Numbered from the stretch's first letter, positions 1-9,683 are shown. The stretch is DNA of 64,000 bases from Sphingobium lactosutens DS20 (GCF_000445105.1 NZ_ATDP01000092.1:62001-126000); one strand, 5' to 3'. Made by a program: numbers and translations. The notes: generated by a model not told the origin, from the letters alone.

Positions 1-759
1 CCGATCTTGCGCCGCCTTGTGAATCCCCGGCGCGGCGCACAGCAAGCCAAAGGCGGTCGGCTGCGGCCGGTTGAAACGCAACGGATCGCCCATCGCATCG
101 GTCACGATCGCCCCCGCCTCCTGGCAGATGAGCGCCGCCGCCGCGACATCCCATTCATTGCCCCAGCGCACCGTAGCGACCAGATCGGCCTCGTCAGCGG
201 CGACCAGCGCCATGCGCAGCGCGATGCTGTTGGGCTTTTCCACCGCAACCAGATCGCGGTCAGCGCGCGGCAATTGGTCGGCAGGCACCCGCGCACCCGG
301 CAGCATCGTGCGCGTGCCTGCCTTCAGCGCCTTGCCATTGCGGGTCGCACCGCGCCCGGCCTGCGCCACCCATAATTCGTTGCGCGCGGGCGCCGCCAAT
401 ATCCCCAATCGCACCGCGCCATCCTCGACCAGCGCCACCGATACCGCCCAGCCGCGCCGCCCGCGCAAATAGTCACGCGTGCCATCGATCGGATCGACGA
501 CCCATACGCGCGACAGGCCCAGCCGGTGGACGGTATCGGCCGTCTCTTCCGACAACCAGCCAGCAGTAGGATCAATCGCGGTCAGGCTGTCGCGCAGCAT
601 CACGTCCAGCGCCAGATCGGCCTCACACACCGGATGGCCGGGCACCTTTTCCCACTGACGCACGCGCGTTTCGCCATTGGCCCATAAGGTCAGCCCATGG
701 TCGGCCGCATCCGCCACGGCGGACACGATCGCGCGCAGCGGCAGTTCAGCCTCCGGCAA
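1..759 (-). CDS. Inositol monophosphatase-family phosphatase (CysQ/SuhB/HisN-like), partial
   Basis: This gene runs off the left edge. About 253 residues are visible. They carry the family signatures: a metal-binding Glu in LSEETAD, the DPIDGTRDY motif, and a C-terminal WDVAAAALICQEAGA motif. Members are Mg-dependent, Li-sensitive phosphatases acting on inositol phosphate, 3'-phosphoadenosine 5'-phosphate or histidinol phosphate; the substrate cannot be told from this fragment. An in-frame stop lies just upstream of a TTG codon at 759, so that TTG is the most 5' possible start. It overlaps the end of the upstream pmbA gene, which implies translational coupling in one leftward transcript. Confidence 0.85.
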   Translation of the reverse strand, partial: MPEAELPLRAIVSAVADAADHGLTLWANGETRVRQWEKVPGHPVCEADLALDVMLRDSLTAIDPTAGWLSEETADTVHRLGLSRVWVVDPIDGTRDYLRGRRGWAVSVALVEDGAVRLGILAAPARNELWVAQAGRGATRNGKALKAGTRTMLPGARVPADQLPRADRDLVAVEKPNSIALRMALVAADEADLVATVRWGNEWDVAAAALICQEAGAIVTDAMGDPLRFNRPQPTAFGLLCAAPGIHKAAQDR

Positions 760-2092
760 CGGTCATCCCGTCGATGCGGAGAGTGGGCACATTCATGGCA
801 TAGCGGAAATAGAGGTCGCTCGCCGGCGTCATGTTGCGGAACATATCCTTCAAGTTGCCGGCGATGGTGATTTCCGACACCGCATTCATGACCGCGCCAT
901 TTTCGATCAGGAACCCGGACGCGCCGCGGCTATAGTCCCCGGTCACAGGGTTAACGCCCATGCCGATCAGTTCGGTTACATAGATGCCGCGCTTCACATC
1001 ATAGCGCAGATCCCCCGGCGACGTCGTGCCTGCTTCCATATGGACGTTGGTGATGCTGGCGCCGGGCGCGCCGCTGCCGCCGCGGCTCGCATGACCTGTC
1101 GGCTCCAGCCCCAATTGCCGGGCCGAAGCGCTGTCGAGCAGCCATCCGGTCAGCACACCGTCCTCGATCAGCGCGCGCCGCTCGACCGGCAGGCCTTCGC
1201 CATCGAAAGGGCGCGATCGCAAGCCGCGCGGGCGCAGGGGATCGTCGATGATCGTGATGCTGGAGTCGAAAATTGCCTTGCCCAACTGATCCAGCAGGAA
1301 ACTCGACCGGCGCGCAATGGCCGGGCCGACAATGCCGCTCACCAGATGGCCGATCAGGCTGGACCCGATACGCGGATCGAAAATCACCGGCATGACGCCG
1401 CTGCCGACCTTGACCGGATTGAGCCGCGCGACCGCGCGCTGCCCTGCCCGCGCGCCCACGGCGTCGGCATGGTCCAGATCGCGCAGATGCCGCGCCGAAT
1501 GGCTGGCATGATCGCGCTGCATGTCGGACCCACTGCCCGCCAGCACGCTGGCCCAGGTCGAATGGCTGGTGCCGGCATAGGCGCCGGCAAAGCCATGGCT
1601 GGTCGCGAGCGCCACCTGGCTACGCCCGCTCGATGCGCCGCCGCCCTCGCTATTTGTGATGCCCGGCACGCCGCGCGCCGCATCCTCGGCCATCAAGGCG
1701 CGCTCGCGCAGGGCGGCGGGTTCGGGCTCCTCCTCGTCTGTCAGATCCAGCGAAGGCGGCCGCCGCTTCAGCAACCGATCCTCGGGCGCAAGCCCGGCAT
1801 AGGGGTCTTCCGGCGCTTCGCGCGCCATCGCGATGCAGCGTTCCACCAGCGTATCGAGCGTTGCGGGATTCATGTCCGACGCGGAAATGCTGGCCGACCG
1901 CTGGCCGATGAAAACGCGCAGGCCGATTTCTTCGCCTTCGGACCGTTCGACATCCTCCAGCGCGCCCAGGCGCACCGACACATTGGTCGACGCGTTGCAG
2001 GCATAAATGGCGTCGGCCGCATCCGCGCCCGCCTTCCGCGCTGCATTCACAAGATCCTGCGCGCGTGACTGGGCTTCTTCTAGGCTGAGCAT
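746..2092 (-). CDS. pmbA: TldE/PmbA, subunit of the TldD-TldE metalloprotease
   Basis: The protein of about 448 residues is a PmbA/TldE homologue, with the typical N-terminus (AGADAADAIY, VRLGALEDVERSEGEEIGLRVFIG) and C-terminal MGVNPVTGDYSRGASGF. TldE is the non-zinc partner of TldD in a heterodimeric cytosolic protease that processes peptides such as microcin precursors and helps degrade antitoxin. TldD itself is encoded at 56500-57942, so the pair is split. I chose ATG 2092 because homologues begin near MLSLEEAQ. The frame stays open to a GTG at 2131, 4 bases after the nudC stop, as an alternative start. The gene overlaps the downstream phosphatase start. Confidence 0.9.
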   Translation of the reverse strand: MLSLEEAQSRAQDLVNAARKAGADAADAIYACNASTNVSVRLGALEDVERSEGEEIGLRVFIGQRSASISASDMNPATLDTLVERCIAMAREAPEDPYAGLAPEDRLLKRRPPSLDLTDEEEPEPAALRERALMAEDAARGVPGITNSEGGGASSGRSQVALATSHGFAGAYAGTSHSTWASVLAGSGSDMQRDHASHSARHLRDLDHADAVGARAGQRAVARLNPVKVGSGVMPVIFDPRIGSSLIGHLVSGIVGPAIARRSSFLLDQLGKAIFDSSITIIDDPLRPRGLRSRPFDGEGLPVERRALIEDGVLTGWLLDSASARQLGLEPTGHASRGGSGAPGASITNVHMEAGTTSPGDLRYDVKRGIYVTELIGMGVNPVTGDYSRGASGFLIENGAVMNAVSEITIAGNLKDMFRNMTPASDLYFRYAMNVPTLRIDGMTVAGG

Positions 2093-2135
2093 GGAGGAAA
2101 GATAGTCCTTGATCGGGGGAAAGGAAGGCACGGCC

Positions 2136-3053
2136 TTACGCGCTTGCGCCAGCGCTCACAACCGTGGCCAGCCAATGGTCCAGCAAATGCCAGGCCACCG
2201 CCATCTGCGGTGGCGCGATAAAGGGCGCGCTCGAATCGCCGGCCATCGCCGCGCGCACGCCATCGGCATCGCACCAGAATGCATGTTCGATCTCGGTCGC
2301 GTCGATCCGCAATGCGTCGTCCTGCGCCTGCGCGACGCAGGCGATCATCAGCGACGATGGGAAGGGCCAGGGCTGACTCATGACATAGCGGACCGAATGG
2401 ACCCGCACGCCCGCTTCCTCATATATTTCACGCGCCACCGCTTCCTCGATCGTCTCGCCCGGTTCGACAAAACCGGCGAGCGCGGAATAGCGCCCTTCGG
2501 GCCAGCTATGCTGCCGCCCCAGCAGCCCCCGCCCCTCATGCTCCGCCAGCATGATGACGACAGGGTCGGTGCGGGGGAAATGTTCCGCGCCGCACGCTTC
2601 GCACCGGCGCGACCAACCTGCCTTGACCGGCCGCGTCGATCCGCCGCAGACCGAACAAAAAGGATGTCGCGCATGCCAATGCACCAGGCTGCGCGCCGCG
2701 CCATAAAGCGCCACTTCCTCCGCCGGGATCAGCCCCGCTATGGCGCGGCTGCGCGGTGTGGGCACCAGATTGGGGCCAAGATCCGTCACCAGCCGCGCAA
2801 AGATCGGCCGCGCCTGCGGATCAACGCCCAGCAGCACATGGTCGGCTATCTGCGCACCCGCGCCGATCGGCTCCAGCAGCAAATGCCCCTCCGCCTCGAC
2901 CGGCTCCAGCCCCTCCAGCACCAGCCGCCGCGCGGCCGGATCGGCAAAGGCTTGCGCCAGCAGCGCGGGATTGGTGCGGACATGGTCGACCCGGTCCAGC
3001 GTGCCGCCGACAAAGCCGGGCAGCGGCCGTTCAATCTGTTGCGTTCCGTGCAT
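2136..3053 (-). CDS. nudC: NAD(+)/NADH diphosphatase NudC (Nudix hydrolase)
   Basis: 305 residues with all NudC hallmarks. There is a four-Cys zinc ribbon (C133, C136, C151, C154) and a Nudix box starting at G194 (GFVEPGETIEEAVAREIYEEAGV read in two parts: GFVEPGETIEE then AVAREIYEEAGV). The SQPWPFPSSLM motif around 226-236 separates NADH pyrophosphatases from other Nudix enzymes. It cleaves NAD(H) to NMN(H) and AMP and is linked to removal of NAD caps from RNA. A good ribosome site (AGGACAAGG) precedes ATG 3053. The start lies inside the 3' end of mutY (23-base overlap), so the two are probably co-expressed. Confidence 0.95.
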   Translation of the reverse strand: MHGTQQIERPLPGFVGGTLDRVDHVRTNPALLAQAFADPAARRLVLEGLEPVEAEGHLLLEPIGAGAQIADHVLLGVDPQARPIFARLVTDLGPNLVPTPRSRAIAGLIPAEEVALYGAARSLVHWHARHPFCSVCGGSTRPVKAGWSRRCEACGAEHFPRTDPVVIMLAEHEGRGLLGRQHSWPEGRYSALAGFVEPGETIEEAVAREIYEEAGVRVHSVRYVMSQPWPFPSSLMIACVAQAQDDALRIDATEIEHAFWCDADGVRAAMAGDSSAPFIAPPQMAVAWHLLDHWLATVVSAGASA

Positions 3054-4101
3054 CCTTGTCCTTTCTCACTGCGTCGGCCGCGCGCGCAAACAGCGCCGGC
3101 AGCCCAGCCTCGCCAATGCGCTCGACCGGCCACCATTCGCCCGTCCCCTTTGGCTCCATGCCTGCGTCCAGATGGGCGCGATGAAGCGCAAGCGCCAGCG
3201 AGAAATGGGTGAAGACATGGCTGATCGGCTCGGCAAGGCCGGTCCATTTCGCATCGACGGGCGGCGTCCATTCGGGCGTGGCGCTCCAATCGGAACTTGG
3301 CAGCGCGCGCATTCCACCCAGCAACCCCTTGTCCGGTCGGCGCACCAGCCAGACATGGCCATCGCGCTCGATCCACCAGCCATGGCCCAGCCGGTGCGGC
3401 TTCGCCTTTTTCGGCGCCTTGACAGGAAAAGCGGCGGGGTCGGCGGTGGCAAGGGCCGCGCAGTCCTGCCGTAGCGGACAGATGCCGCAGGCGGGATTGC
3501 GCGGCGTGCAGATGGTCGCGCCCAGATCCATCATCGCCTGCGCGAAATCGCCGGCCCGTGCGTCCGGCGTGATGGCGTCGGCAGCGACGCGGATCGCGGG
3601 TCGCGCGGCTGGCAGCGGCGTATCGATGGCGAATAGTCGCGCGACCACCCGCTCGACATTGGCGTCCACCACCACCGCCCGCCGGCCAAAGGCGATGGCA
3701 GCGACGGCGGCGGCGGTATAGGCGCCCACGCCCGGCAAGGCGCGCAGCCCTTCCTCTGTATCGGGAAAGCGCCCATCATGGTCGCGCACCACCGCCCGCG
3801 CGCAGGCCAGCAGGTTGCGCGCCCGCGCATAATAGCCAAGGCCAGCCCATGCCGCCATGACATCCGCGTCCTGCGCCGCCGCCAGATCCTCGACCGTCGG
3901 CCATCTGGCAGTGAACGTCGCGAAATAGGGACCGACGGCCGCCACCGTCGTCTGTTGCAGCATCACTTCGGACAACCAGACCCGATAGGGATCGCTGGCA
4001 TTGGCGCCCGGTGGCGCGCGCCACGGCAGGCGGCGCGCATGAACATTGTAATGCGCAAGCAGGTCGCCCGCGATTTTTGACTCTCGACCCTCGACGCGCA
4101 T
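3031..4101 (-). CDS. mutY: A/G-specific adenine glycosylase MutY
   Basis: 356 residues. The DNA glycosylase core has catalytic Glu45 in SEVMLQQT, a helix-hairpin-helix LPGVGAYTA (122-130) and Asp147 in VVDANVERV. A 4Fe-4S loop follows with cysteines C198, C205, C208 and C214 in the C-X6-C-X2-C-X5-C spacing of MutY/Nth. The C-terminal third (from about 225) is a Nudix-like domain for 8-oxoguanine recognition. The enzyme removes adenine mispaired with 8-oxoG or G. It is transcribed divergently from the DciA-like gene with only 26 bases between start codons, so the promoters must overlap coding sequence or each other. Confidence 0.96.
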   Translation of the reverse strand: MRVEGRESKIAGDLLAHYNVHARRLPWRAPPGANASDPYRVWLSEVMLQQTTVAAVGPYFATFTARWPTVEDLAAAQDADVMAAWAGLGYYARARNLLACARAVVRDHDGRFPDTEEGLRALPGVGAYTAAAVAAIAFGRRAVVVDANVERVVARLFAIDTPLPAARPAIRVAADAITPDARAGDFAQAMMDLGATICTPRNPACGICPLRQDCAALATADPAAFPVKAPKKAKPHRLGHGWWIERDGHVWLVRRPDKGLLGGMRALPSSDWSATPEWTPPVDAKWTGLAEPISHVFTHFSLALALHRAHLDAGMEPKGTGEWWPVERIGEAGLPALFARAADAVRKDKDARNATD

Positions 4102-4127
4102 GGCAGCCCTATGCCATTAAGCGGGCC

Positions 4128-4670
4128 ATGACGGAACGCCCGGCCAGCCCGAAAATGAAAATGCGCAAAGTGCCTGCCGAGGAACGCCCGCGCGTCGGCG
4201 CGCCACGCCAGATCGCGGACCTGATGCCCGACATCGGGCGCGCCGCATTCCGCAAGTTCGGTTTCGTCCAGTCGAGCATCGTCACCCGCTGGACCGAAAT
4301 TGTCGGCCCCCATTATGCGGCGGTGTCCGCGCCTGAATCGATTCGCTTCCCTGTCGGCAAGAAGGCCGGCGGCACGCTGCAACTGACCGTGATGAGCGGC
4401 CATGCGCCAATGATCCAGCATGTGCTGCCCGACATCATCGAACGGGTGAACCGCTTTTTCGGCTATGCCGCAGTGGCCAAGGTCGCGATGCGCCAGGGCC
4501 AGATCGCTTCGATCAGTGCGGAACGCCGGCCACCGCCGCGCAATTTGCGGCCCATTCCGGTGGAGCTGGGCGATTCGCTGCGCGATATTGGCGATCCCGA
4601 ATTGCGCGCGGTGCTTGAATCGCTGGCGCAGGGACTCGCCAACAGCAGTGGTCTGCCCAAGGTCAGCTAG
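4128..4670 (+). CDS. DUF721 / DciA-family protein (probable replicative helicase loader factor)
   Basis: 180 residues from ATG 4128. The central part (PDIGRAAFRKFGFVQSS, W-EIVG-HYA) and a beta-rich C-terminal half (GTLQLTVMSGHAPMIQHV, IIERVNRFFGY) are typical of DUF721. Members of this family (DciA) recruit or load the DnaB helicase in bacteria lacking DnaC. An upstream in-frame extension exists but overlaps mutY, and the chosen ATG fits the family N-terminus better. No strong Shine-Dalgarno is visible. The two thioredoxin-fold genes downstream in the same direction may share its transcript. Confidence 0.8.
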   Translation: MTERPASPKMKMRKVPAEERPRVGAPRQIADLMPDIGRAAFRKFGFVQSSIVTRWTEIVGPHYAAVSAPESIRFPVGKKAGGTLQLTVMSGHAPMIQHVLPDIIERVNRFFGYAAVAKVAMRQGQIASISAERRPPPRNLRPIPVELGDSLRDIGDPELRAVLESLAQGLANSSGLPKVS

Positions 4671-4725
4671 TTTAGCCGTGGTTCAGCCTACCCCGTCTAT
4701 GTCAGCCTTTTTTGGACGCGCGCCC

Positions 4726-5391
4726 ATGAAGAAGCTTCTTTCGCTCAGCCTGCTTGCCCTTCCCGCCGCCCTTGTCGCAGCGCCCGCTGCCAACTGGGTC
4801 AGCCGCGTCACCATGACGCCGATCGGCGGCCATTATATGGGCAATCCCGCCGCGCCCACCAAATTGGTCGAATATGTCAGCTACACCTGCTCGCACTGCG
4901 CGCATTTCGTCAGTGAGGCGAGCGCGCCGCTGCGCACCGATTATGTGAAGGGCGGCAGGGTCGGGGTCGAGGTGCGCAATGCCGTGCGCGACAAATATGA
5001 CCTGACCGCCGCCCTGCTCGCGCGCTGCGGCGGACCGGCGAAGTTCATGGGCAATCATGAGGCGCTTTTCGCCAACCAGAGCGCCTGGATCACGCAGGTC
5101 GAAAGCTATGACCGCGACGCGCAAAAGCCCGCCGATCAGATCCCCGCGCTACAGGATATCGGCCAGAAGACCGGTCTCTATGCGCTGATGAACAAGCGCG
5201 GCTTCACGAACGCCCAGCTCAACGCCTGCATCGCCAACCCGCAATCGATGAAGCAAGTGCTGGCGATGACCGACGAGGCCTGGACCAAGGTGAAGATTAC
5301 CGGAACGCCCGGCTTCACCATCAACGGGACGAAGGTGGACGGGTCGAACTGGGCCACGGTCAAGGCCGCATTGCCCCCCGCCGCCCGCTGA
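4726..5391 (+). CDS. DsbA-family thioredoxin-fold protein, periplasmic
   Basis: 221 residues. A Sec signal peptide (MKKLLSLSLLALPAALVAAP, cleavage near residue 19-20) precedes a thioredoxin/DsbA fold with active site C55-S-H-C58 and a cis-proline loop in TGTPGF near the C-terminus. It probably oxidises or isomerises disulfides in the periplasm. Alphaproteobacterial relatives are annotated as thiol:disulfide interchange or protein-disulfide isomerase. I chose ATG 4726 because the signal peptide starts there; an in-frame ATG at 4699 would add nine residues. A second paralogue with the same CSHC site follows after 42 bases. Confidence 0.85.
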   Translation: MKKLLSLSLLALPAALVAAPAANWVSRVTMTPIGGHYMGNPAAPTKLVEYVSYTCSHCAHFVSEASAPLRTDYVKGGRVGVEVRNAVRDKYDLTAALLARCGGPAKFMGNHEALFANQSAWITQVESYDRDAQKPADQIPALQDIGQKTGLYALMNKRGFTNAQLNACIANPQSMKQVLAMTDEAWTKVKITGTPGFTINGTKVDGSNWATVKAALPPAAR

Positions 5392-5433
5392 TCTACACCA
5401 CGCCCATCGCCAATCATCGGAGCCCTGCCCGTC

Positions 5434-6165
5434 GTGAAAGCCTTTACCGGTCTTGCCCTAGTCGCCGTCAGCCTCAGCCTTGCCGCCTGCAACAGCAGCG
5501 AGGAAGCAGCCAAGCCCAGCGGCGCGCCAGTGGCCGCCGTACCCGCGCCCGCCGGCACGACATGGTCTGCGACGGTGAACGAAACGCCCGAGGGCAATTT
5601 CGTGATGGGCAATCCCGACGCGAAGGTGAAGCTCGTCGAATATGGCTCCTTCACCTGCAGCCATTGCGCCGAATTTGCCGAAACCGCTTCGCCGGAAATC
5701 CGCAAGCTCGTCGATACGGGCAAGATGAGCTATGAATTCCGTACCTATGTGCGCGATCCCATCGACCTGACCACCGCCCTGCTCGCACGCTGCGGCGGCA
5801 AGGACGTCTTCTATCCGCTGTCCGAACAGTTTTTCGCCAATCAGGGCGCGATGTTCGAAAAGGTGCAGGGCCAGGACGACGCCTTCAAGGGCGTGGAGCA
5901 ATTGTCGCCCGCGCAGCGCCCGGTCGCCATTGCTCAGATCGCGGGGCTGATCGACTTTGCCAAGCAGCGCGGCATTTCCGAAGATCAGGCCAAACAGTGC
6001 CTCGCCGACACCGCCACCGCCGAAAAGCTGGCAAAGGGCGTCGAGGCGGCGAACAATCAATATCAGATCACCGGCACGCCAAGCTTCCTCATCAACGGAG
6101 TACTGGTGGACAACGCCGCCAACTGGGCCTCGCTCGAACCTCGTCTCAAGGAAGCAGGTCTCTGA
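5434..6165 (+). CDS. DsbA-family thioredoxin-fold lipoprotein
   Basis: 243 residues starting at GTG 5434. The N-terminus has a lipobox ending at C19 (SLAAC) followed by an Ala/Pro-rich linker, so this paralogue is probably membrane-anchored, unlike its soluble neighbour. Active site C75-S-H-C78 and cis-Pro TGTPSF match the preceding gene. The sequences align over the whole domain (MGN-P-A-KLVEY and LTTALLARCGG are shared), which points to a tandem duplication. Both likely act on exported proteins. smc starts 74 bases downstream in the same direction and may be read from the same transcript. Confidence 0.85.
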   Translation: MKAFTGLALVAVSLSLAACNSSEEAAKPSGAPVAAVPAPAGTTWSATVNETPEGNFVMGNPDAKVKLVEYGSFTCSHCAEFAETASPEIRKLVDTGKMSYEFRTYVRDPIDLTTALLARCGGKDVFYPLSEQFFANQGAMFEKVQGQDDAFKGVEQLSPAQRPVAIAQIAGLIDFAKQRGISEDQAKQCLADTATAEKLAKGVEAANNQYQITGTPSFLINGVLVDNAANWASLEPRLKEAGL

Positions 6166-6239
6166 TTGCGCGGCGGGGGGCTGACATCGCCGCCTGACCG
6201 AAGGGGAGCCGGGGCGGCGCGCTGCCCTGGATCGCCGCC

Positions 6240-9200
6240 ATGCAGATAAAGCGGCTCAAGCTTTCCGGCTTCAAAAGTTTCGTCGATGCCACCGAATTGC
6301 GGATCGAGCCGGGATTGACCGGTATCGTCGGCCCCAATGGCTGCGGCAAGTCCAACCTGCTGGAAGCCATTCGCTGGGTCATGGGCGAATCGAGCGCCAA
6401 ATCCATGCGCGGCGCGGGCATGGAGGATGTGATCTTCGCCGGCACCGCCAGCCGGCCCCGGCGCGACTTTGCCGAAGTGTCGCTGCTGACCATCCAGGAG
6501 CAGGGCGAGCTGTTCAACGCGGTGGACGTCGGTGCCGATGGCGAACTGGACGTCACTCGCCGGATCGAACGCGGCGCGGGCAGCGCCTATCGCGCCAATG
6601 GCAAGGATGTGCGCGCCAAGGATGTGGCGCTGGTCTTCGCTGACGCGGCTACTGGCCCGCATAGTCCCGCACTTGTCAGCCAGGGGCGCATTGCCGCCGT
6701 CATCGCGGCGCGGCCGCAGGAACGCCGTGCGATGCTGGAGGAGGCGGCGGGCATTGCCGGGCTGCACGTTCGGCGCAAGGATGCCGAACAGAAATTGCGC
6801 GCGGCCGAAACCAATCTCGCGCGCCTGGACGAAATCCTGCTCGACATGGATATGCGCGCCAACGCCCTGCGGCGGCAGGCGAAGGCCGCGGAACGCTATA
6901 TCCGCCTGTCCGACCAGATCCGCGTCGCGGAAGGCCGTGTTCTCTTCGCGCGCTGGCGAGAGGCCCATGCCAGCGCGGAAGCGGCCCGCGCCGAGGCAGG
7001 CCAAGCCGACGCTGCCGTCGCCGCCGCGCAAGAAGCACACCTCGCCGCCGCGGCCCATGCGCAGGCCGCCCTTGCCACGCTGGGGGAATGCCGGGTGGCG
7101 GCGCAGGCCGCCCGCGATGCCGCAAGCGAGGCGGGCCACCGGCTCGCCGCCCTGCGCACCGAACGGGAATCGGTTCTTCGTCGCCTTGCCGATCTCACAC
7201 AACAGGCCAGTCGGCTGGAGGAGGATCGCGCGCGCGAAGGCACGCTTGCCAATGACGCCGCCGACGCGATCGCGCGGCTGACCGCCGAAATTGGGATGCT
7301 CAAGTCCCGCATCACCGAAACCGAAAAGCTGCGCCCCGATTTTGCCGCACGCATTGCGAAGGCCGAAGGAGAAGCGCGCGACGCCGAACTCGATTTGGCC
7401 CGCGCCATGGCGACGCAGGCGGCGGAACAGGCCGAACTGCGCGTCGCCGAGGCCGCGCTCGCCGCTGCCCGCAACCAGCGCGATCGGGCGGAACGGGAGA
7501 TGGCGCGGATCGAAGCCGACGCGGCTGCCCTGCCCGATCCTGATCCGCTGATGGCCAAGCACGAAAGTGCGCAGGCGGACCAGGCTCGGGCGCAGGATGA
7601 CCGCGATACCGCCGAAGCCGCGATCGAGGCCGCTGAGCAGGATAGACAGGCCGCCGCCGATGCGCGCGCGACGGCGGAAGCCGTCTTGGCATCGGCCCGC
7701 GCGACACTCGCCGCGCTGGACAGCGAAGCCGCCGCGCTCAAGCGCGCGGTCGATGGCGGCGCAGGCGCGAAGGCGCGCGCTCTGGATCAGGTAAAGGCTG
7801 CGCCCGGCTATGAGCGCGCTCTTGCCGCCGCGCTGGGGGACGATCTGGAAGCCCCGGTCGCTATGGAGGGCAAGCGCCGCTGGTCCGGCGCAGAGCCTTC
7901 CGCGCAGGACCCTGCGCTTCCCACCGGCGCGACCCCGCTGGCCGATCATGTCACGGCCCCTGCCGCGCTGGCCCGCCGCCTTGCGCAGATTGCCGTGATG
8001 GATAGCGACGAAGGCCAGCCATTGGCGGTCGGACAGCGCCTCGTCACGCGCGACGGTCAGTTGCGCCGCTGGGACGGCTATGTCGCGCTGGAAGGCGGAG
8101 CTGCGGCGGCCGAACGGCTGATCCGCCTCAACCGGCTGGATGCGATCGCCCTCGCGCGCCCCGCCGCGCAAGTGGAGGTGGAGGATGCCGCCGACGCGCA
8201 GGATGAAGCCAAAGCGCGCGAGCAAGCGGCGGTCGCTGCCTTGTCGATCGGGCGCACCGCGCTCGCCCAAGCCGACCAGAAGCTTCGCGCGGCGCTGCGT
8301 GCAGGCGATGAAGCCACGACGGCGCTGGAGCGGCTTGCCGGGCGGCGCGAAGCGGCGGAGGAACGGCTCGCCGGCGCGCGCGCCGACCTGCTGCGCGCAC
8401 AGGCCGAGCAGGAGAAGGCGCAGGCCGCGCGCACTTCGATGCCCGATGGCGCGGCAACCGGTCAGCTTGTTACTGCCCTCACCCAGGCCAGCGAGAAAGC
8501 GCGCGCCGCCGTCAGCCAGTTACAGGCCGATCAGGCGCTGGCCGATCGCGCACTGGACAGCGATCGCGACAGGCAGGCAGCCGCCGATGCGGAGATCAAG
8601 AGTTGGCGTGCCCGCGCTGGCGAGGCCGCCAAACGCATCGCCGCCATGGCTGCGCGCGGCGATGACATTGCGAAAGAACGGACGGAAATCGAGGACATGC
8701 CCGACCGCCTCGGCCAGGCGATTGCCGAGCTTGAAACGCAAGGATCGGCGCTGACCGAGGCCGCCGACCAAGCACGCGGGGCAGAACTGGCTGCGGAGGC
8801 GGCGCTGCGCCAAGCCGAAGCCCAGGCGGCGCAGGCTGGCGAAACGCTCGCCGCTGCCCGAGAATCGCGCGCCACCACCGTCGCCCGCGCCGAAGCGGCC
8901 GATGAACGCCGACGGGAAACCAACCGCCTGTCGGGCGAACGCTTCGAATGCCCACCCCCGGTGCTGCCCGAAAAGCTTGGCTTCGCCAGCGCCGACATCC
9001 GCATCGCCCAGACCGAACAGGCGGAGCATGACCGTTTCGTCGCCGACCGTGAGCGGATCGGGCCGGTCAATCTGGTCGCCGCGCAGGAACTGGCCGAGCT
9101 GGAAACCAGTCAGGCGAGCAGCCGGGCCGAAAGCGCCGAGCTCACCCAAGCCATTCACCAGCTGCGCGGATCGATCGGCAGCCTCAACCGGGAGGGCCGT

Positions 9201-9683
9201 CAGCGCCTGCTCGCTGCGTTCGAGGCGGTGGACGGCCATTTCCGCCGCCTTTTCACTACCCTGTTCAATGGCGGCCAAGCACATCTGGAACTAATCGACA
9301 GCGACGATCCGCTGGAGGCGGGGCTGGAAATCATGGCGCAGCCGCCCGGCAAGAAACTCGCTGCGCTCACGCTGCTGTCCGGTGGCGAACAGGCGCTGAC
9401 CGCCGTGGCGCTGATCTTCGGCCTGTTCCTGACCAATCCGGCGCCGATCTGCGTGCTGGACGAGGTCGACGCGCCGCTGGACGACGCCAATGTCGAGCGT
9501 TTCTGCGACCTGCTCGACGCGATGGTCGCGCAGACCAACACCCGCTACCTCATCGTCACCCACAATGCCGTCAGCATGGCTCGGATGCACCGCCTGTTCG
9601 GAGTCACCATGGTCGAACCCGGCGTCAGCCGCCTGGTGTCCGTCAATCTGCACGGTGCCGAAGCGCTGCTGGCGGCGGAATAG
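6240..9683 (+). CDS. smc: Chromosome segregation protein SMC
   Basis: 1147 residues, normal for SMC. The N-terminal ATPase half has Walker A GPNGCGKS at 31-38. Long Ala/Glu/Arg-rich coiled coils flank a hinge at roughly 500-650. The C-terminal head has the ABC signature LSGGEQ and Walker B VLDEVDAPLDDAN. SMC forms the condensin-like complex with ScpA/ScpB that compacts and separates chromosomes. No clear Shine-Dalgarno precedes ATG 6240, but the residues from MQIKRLKLSGFKSF match the conserved SMC start, so the start is secure. Large antisense reading frames over the coiled coil are codon-bias shadows. Confidence 0.97.
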   Translation: MQIKRLKLSGFKSFVDATELRIEPGLTGIVGPNGCGKSNLLEAIRWVMGESSAKSMRGAGMEDVIFAGTASRPRRDFAEVSLLTIQEQGELFNAVDVGADGELDVTRRIERGAGSAYRANGKDVRAKDVALVFADAATGPHSPALVSQGRIAAVIAARPQERRAMLEEAAGIAGLHVRRKDAEQKLRAAETNLARLDEILLDMDMRANALRRQAKAAERYIRLSDQIRVAEGRVLFARWREAHASAEAARAEAGQADAAVAAAQEAHLAAAAHAQAALATLGECRVAAQAARDAASEAGHRLAALRTERESVLRRLADLTQQASRLEEDRAREGTLANDAADAIARLTAEIGMLKSRITETEKLRPDFAARIAKAEGEARDAELDLARAMATQAAEQAELRVAEAALAAARNQRDRAEREMARIEADAAALPDPDPLMAKHESAQADQARAQDDRDTAEAAIEAAEQDRQAAADARATAEAVLASARATLAALDSEAAALKRAVDGGAGAKARALDQVKAAPGYERALAAALGDDLEAPVAMEGKRRWSGAEPSAQDPALPTGATPLADHVTAPAALARRLAQIAVMDSDEGQPLAVGQRLVTRDGQLRRWDGYVALEGGAAAAERLIRLNRLDAIALARPAAQVEVEDAADAQDEAKAREQAAVAALSIGRTALAQADQKLRAALRAGDEATTALERLAGRREAAEERLAGARADLLRAQAEQEKAQAARTSMPDGAATGQLVTALTQASEKARAAVSQLQADQALADRALDSDRDRQAAADAEIKSWRARAGEAAKRIAAMAARGDDIAKERTEIEDMPDRLGQAIAELETQGSALTEAADQARGAELAAEAALRQAEAQAAQAGETLAAARESRATTVARAEAADERRRETNRLSGERFECPPPVLPEKLGFASADIRIAQTEQAEHDRFVADRERIGPVNLVAAQELAELETSQASSRAESAELTQAIHQLRGSIGSLNREGRQRLLAAFEAVDGHFRRLFTTLFNGGQAHLELIDSDDPLEAGLEIMAQPPGKKLAALTLLSGGEQALTAVALIFGLFLTNPAPICVLDEVDAPLDDANVERFCDLLDAMVAQTNTRYLIVTHNAVSMARMHRLFGVTMVEPGVSRLVSVNLHGAEALLAAE

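Noticed and set aside
677-2068. 463-codon plus-strand frame over pmbA
   Set aside because: Shadow of the minus-strand pmbA; no domain content.
6063-8270. 735-codon open frame antisense to smc
   Set aside because: It has no domain, has the mirror composition of the Ala/Glu/Arg-rich coiled coil, and lies over a clear smc gene. Typical high-GC shadow frame.
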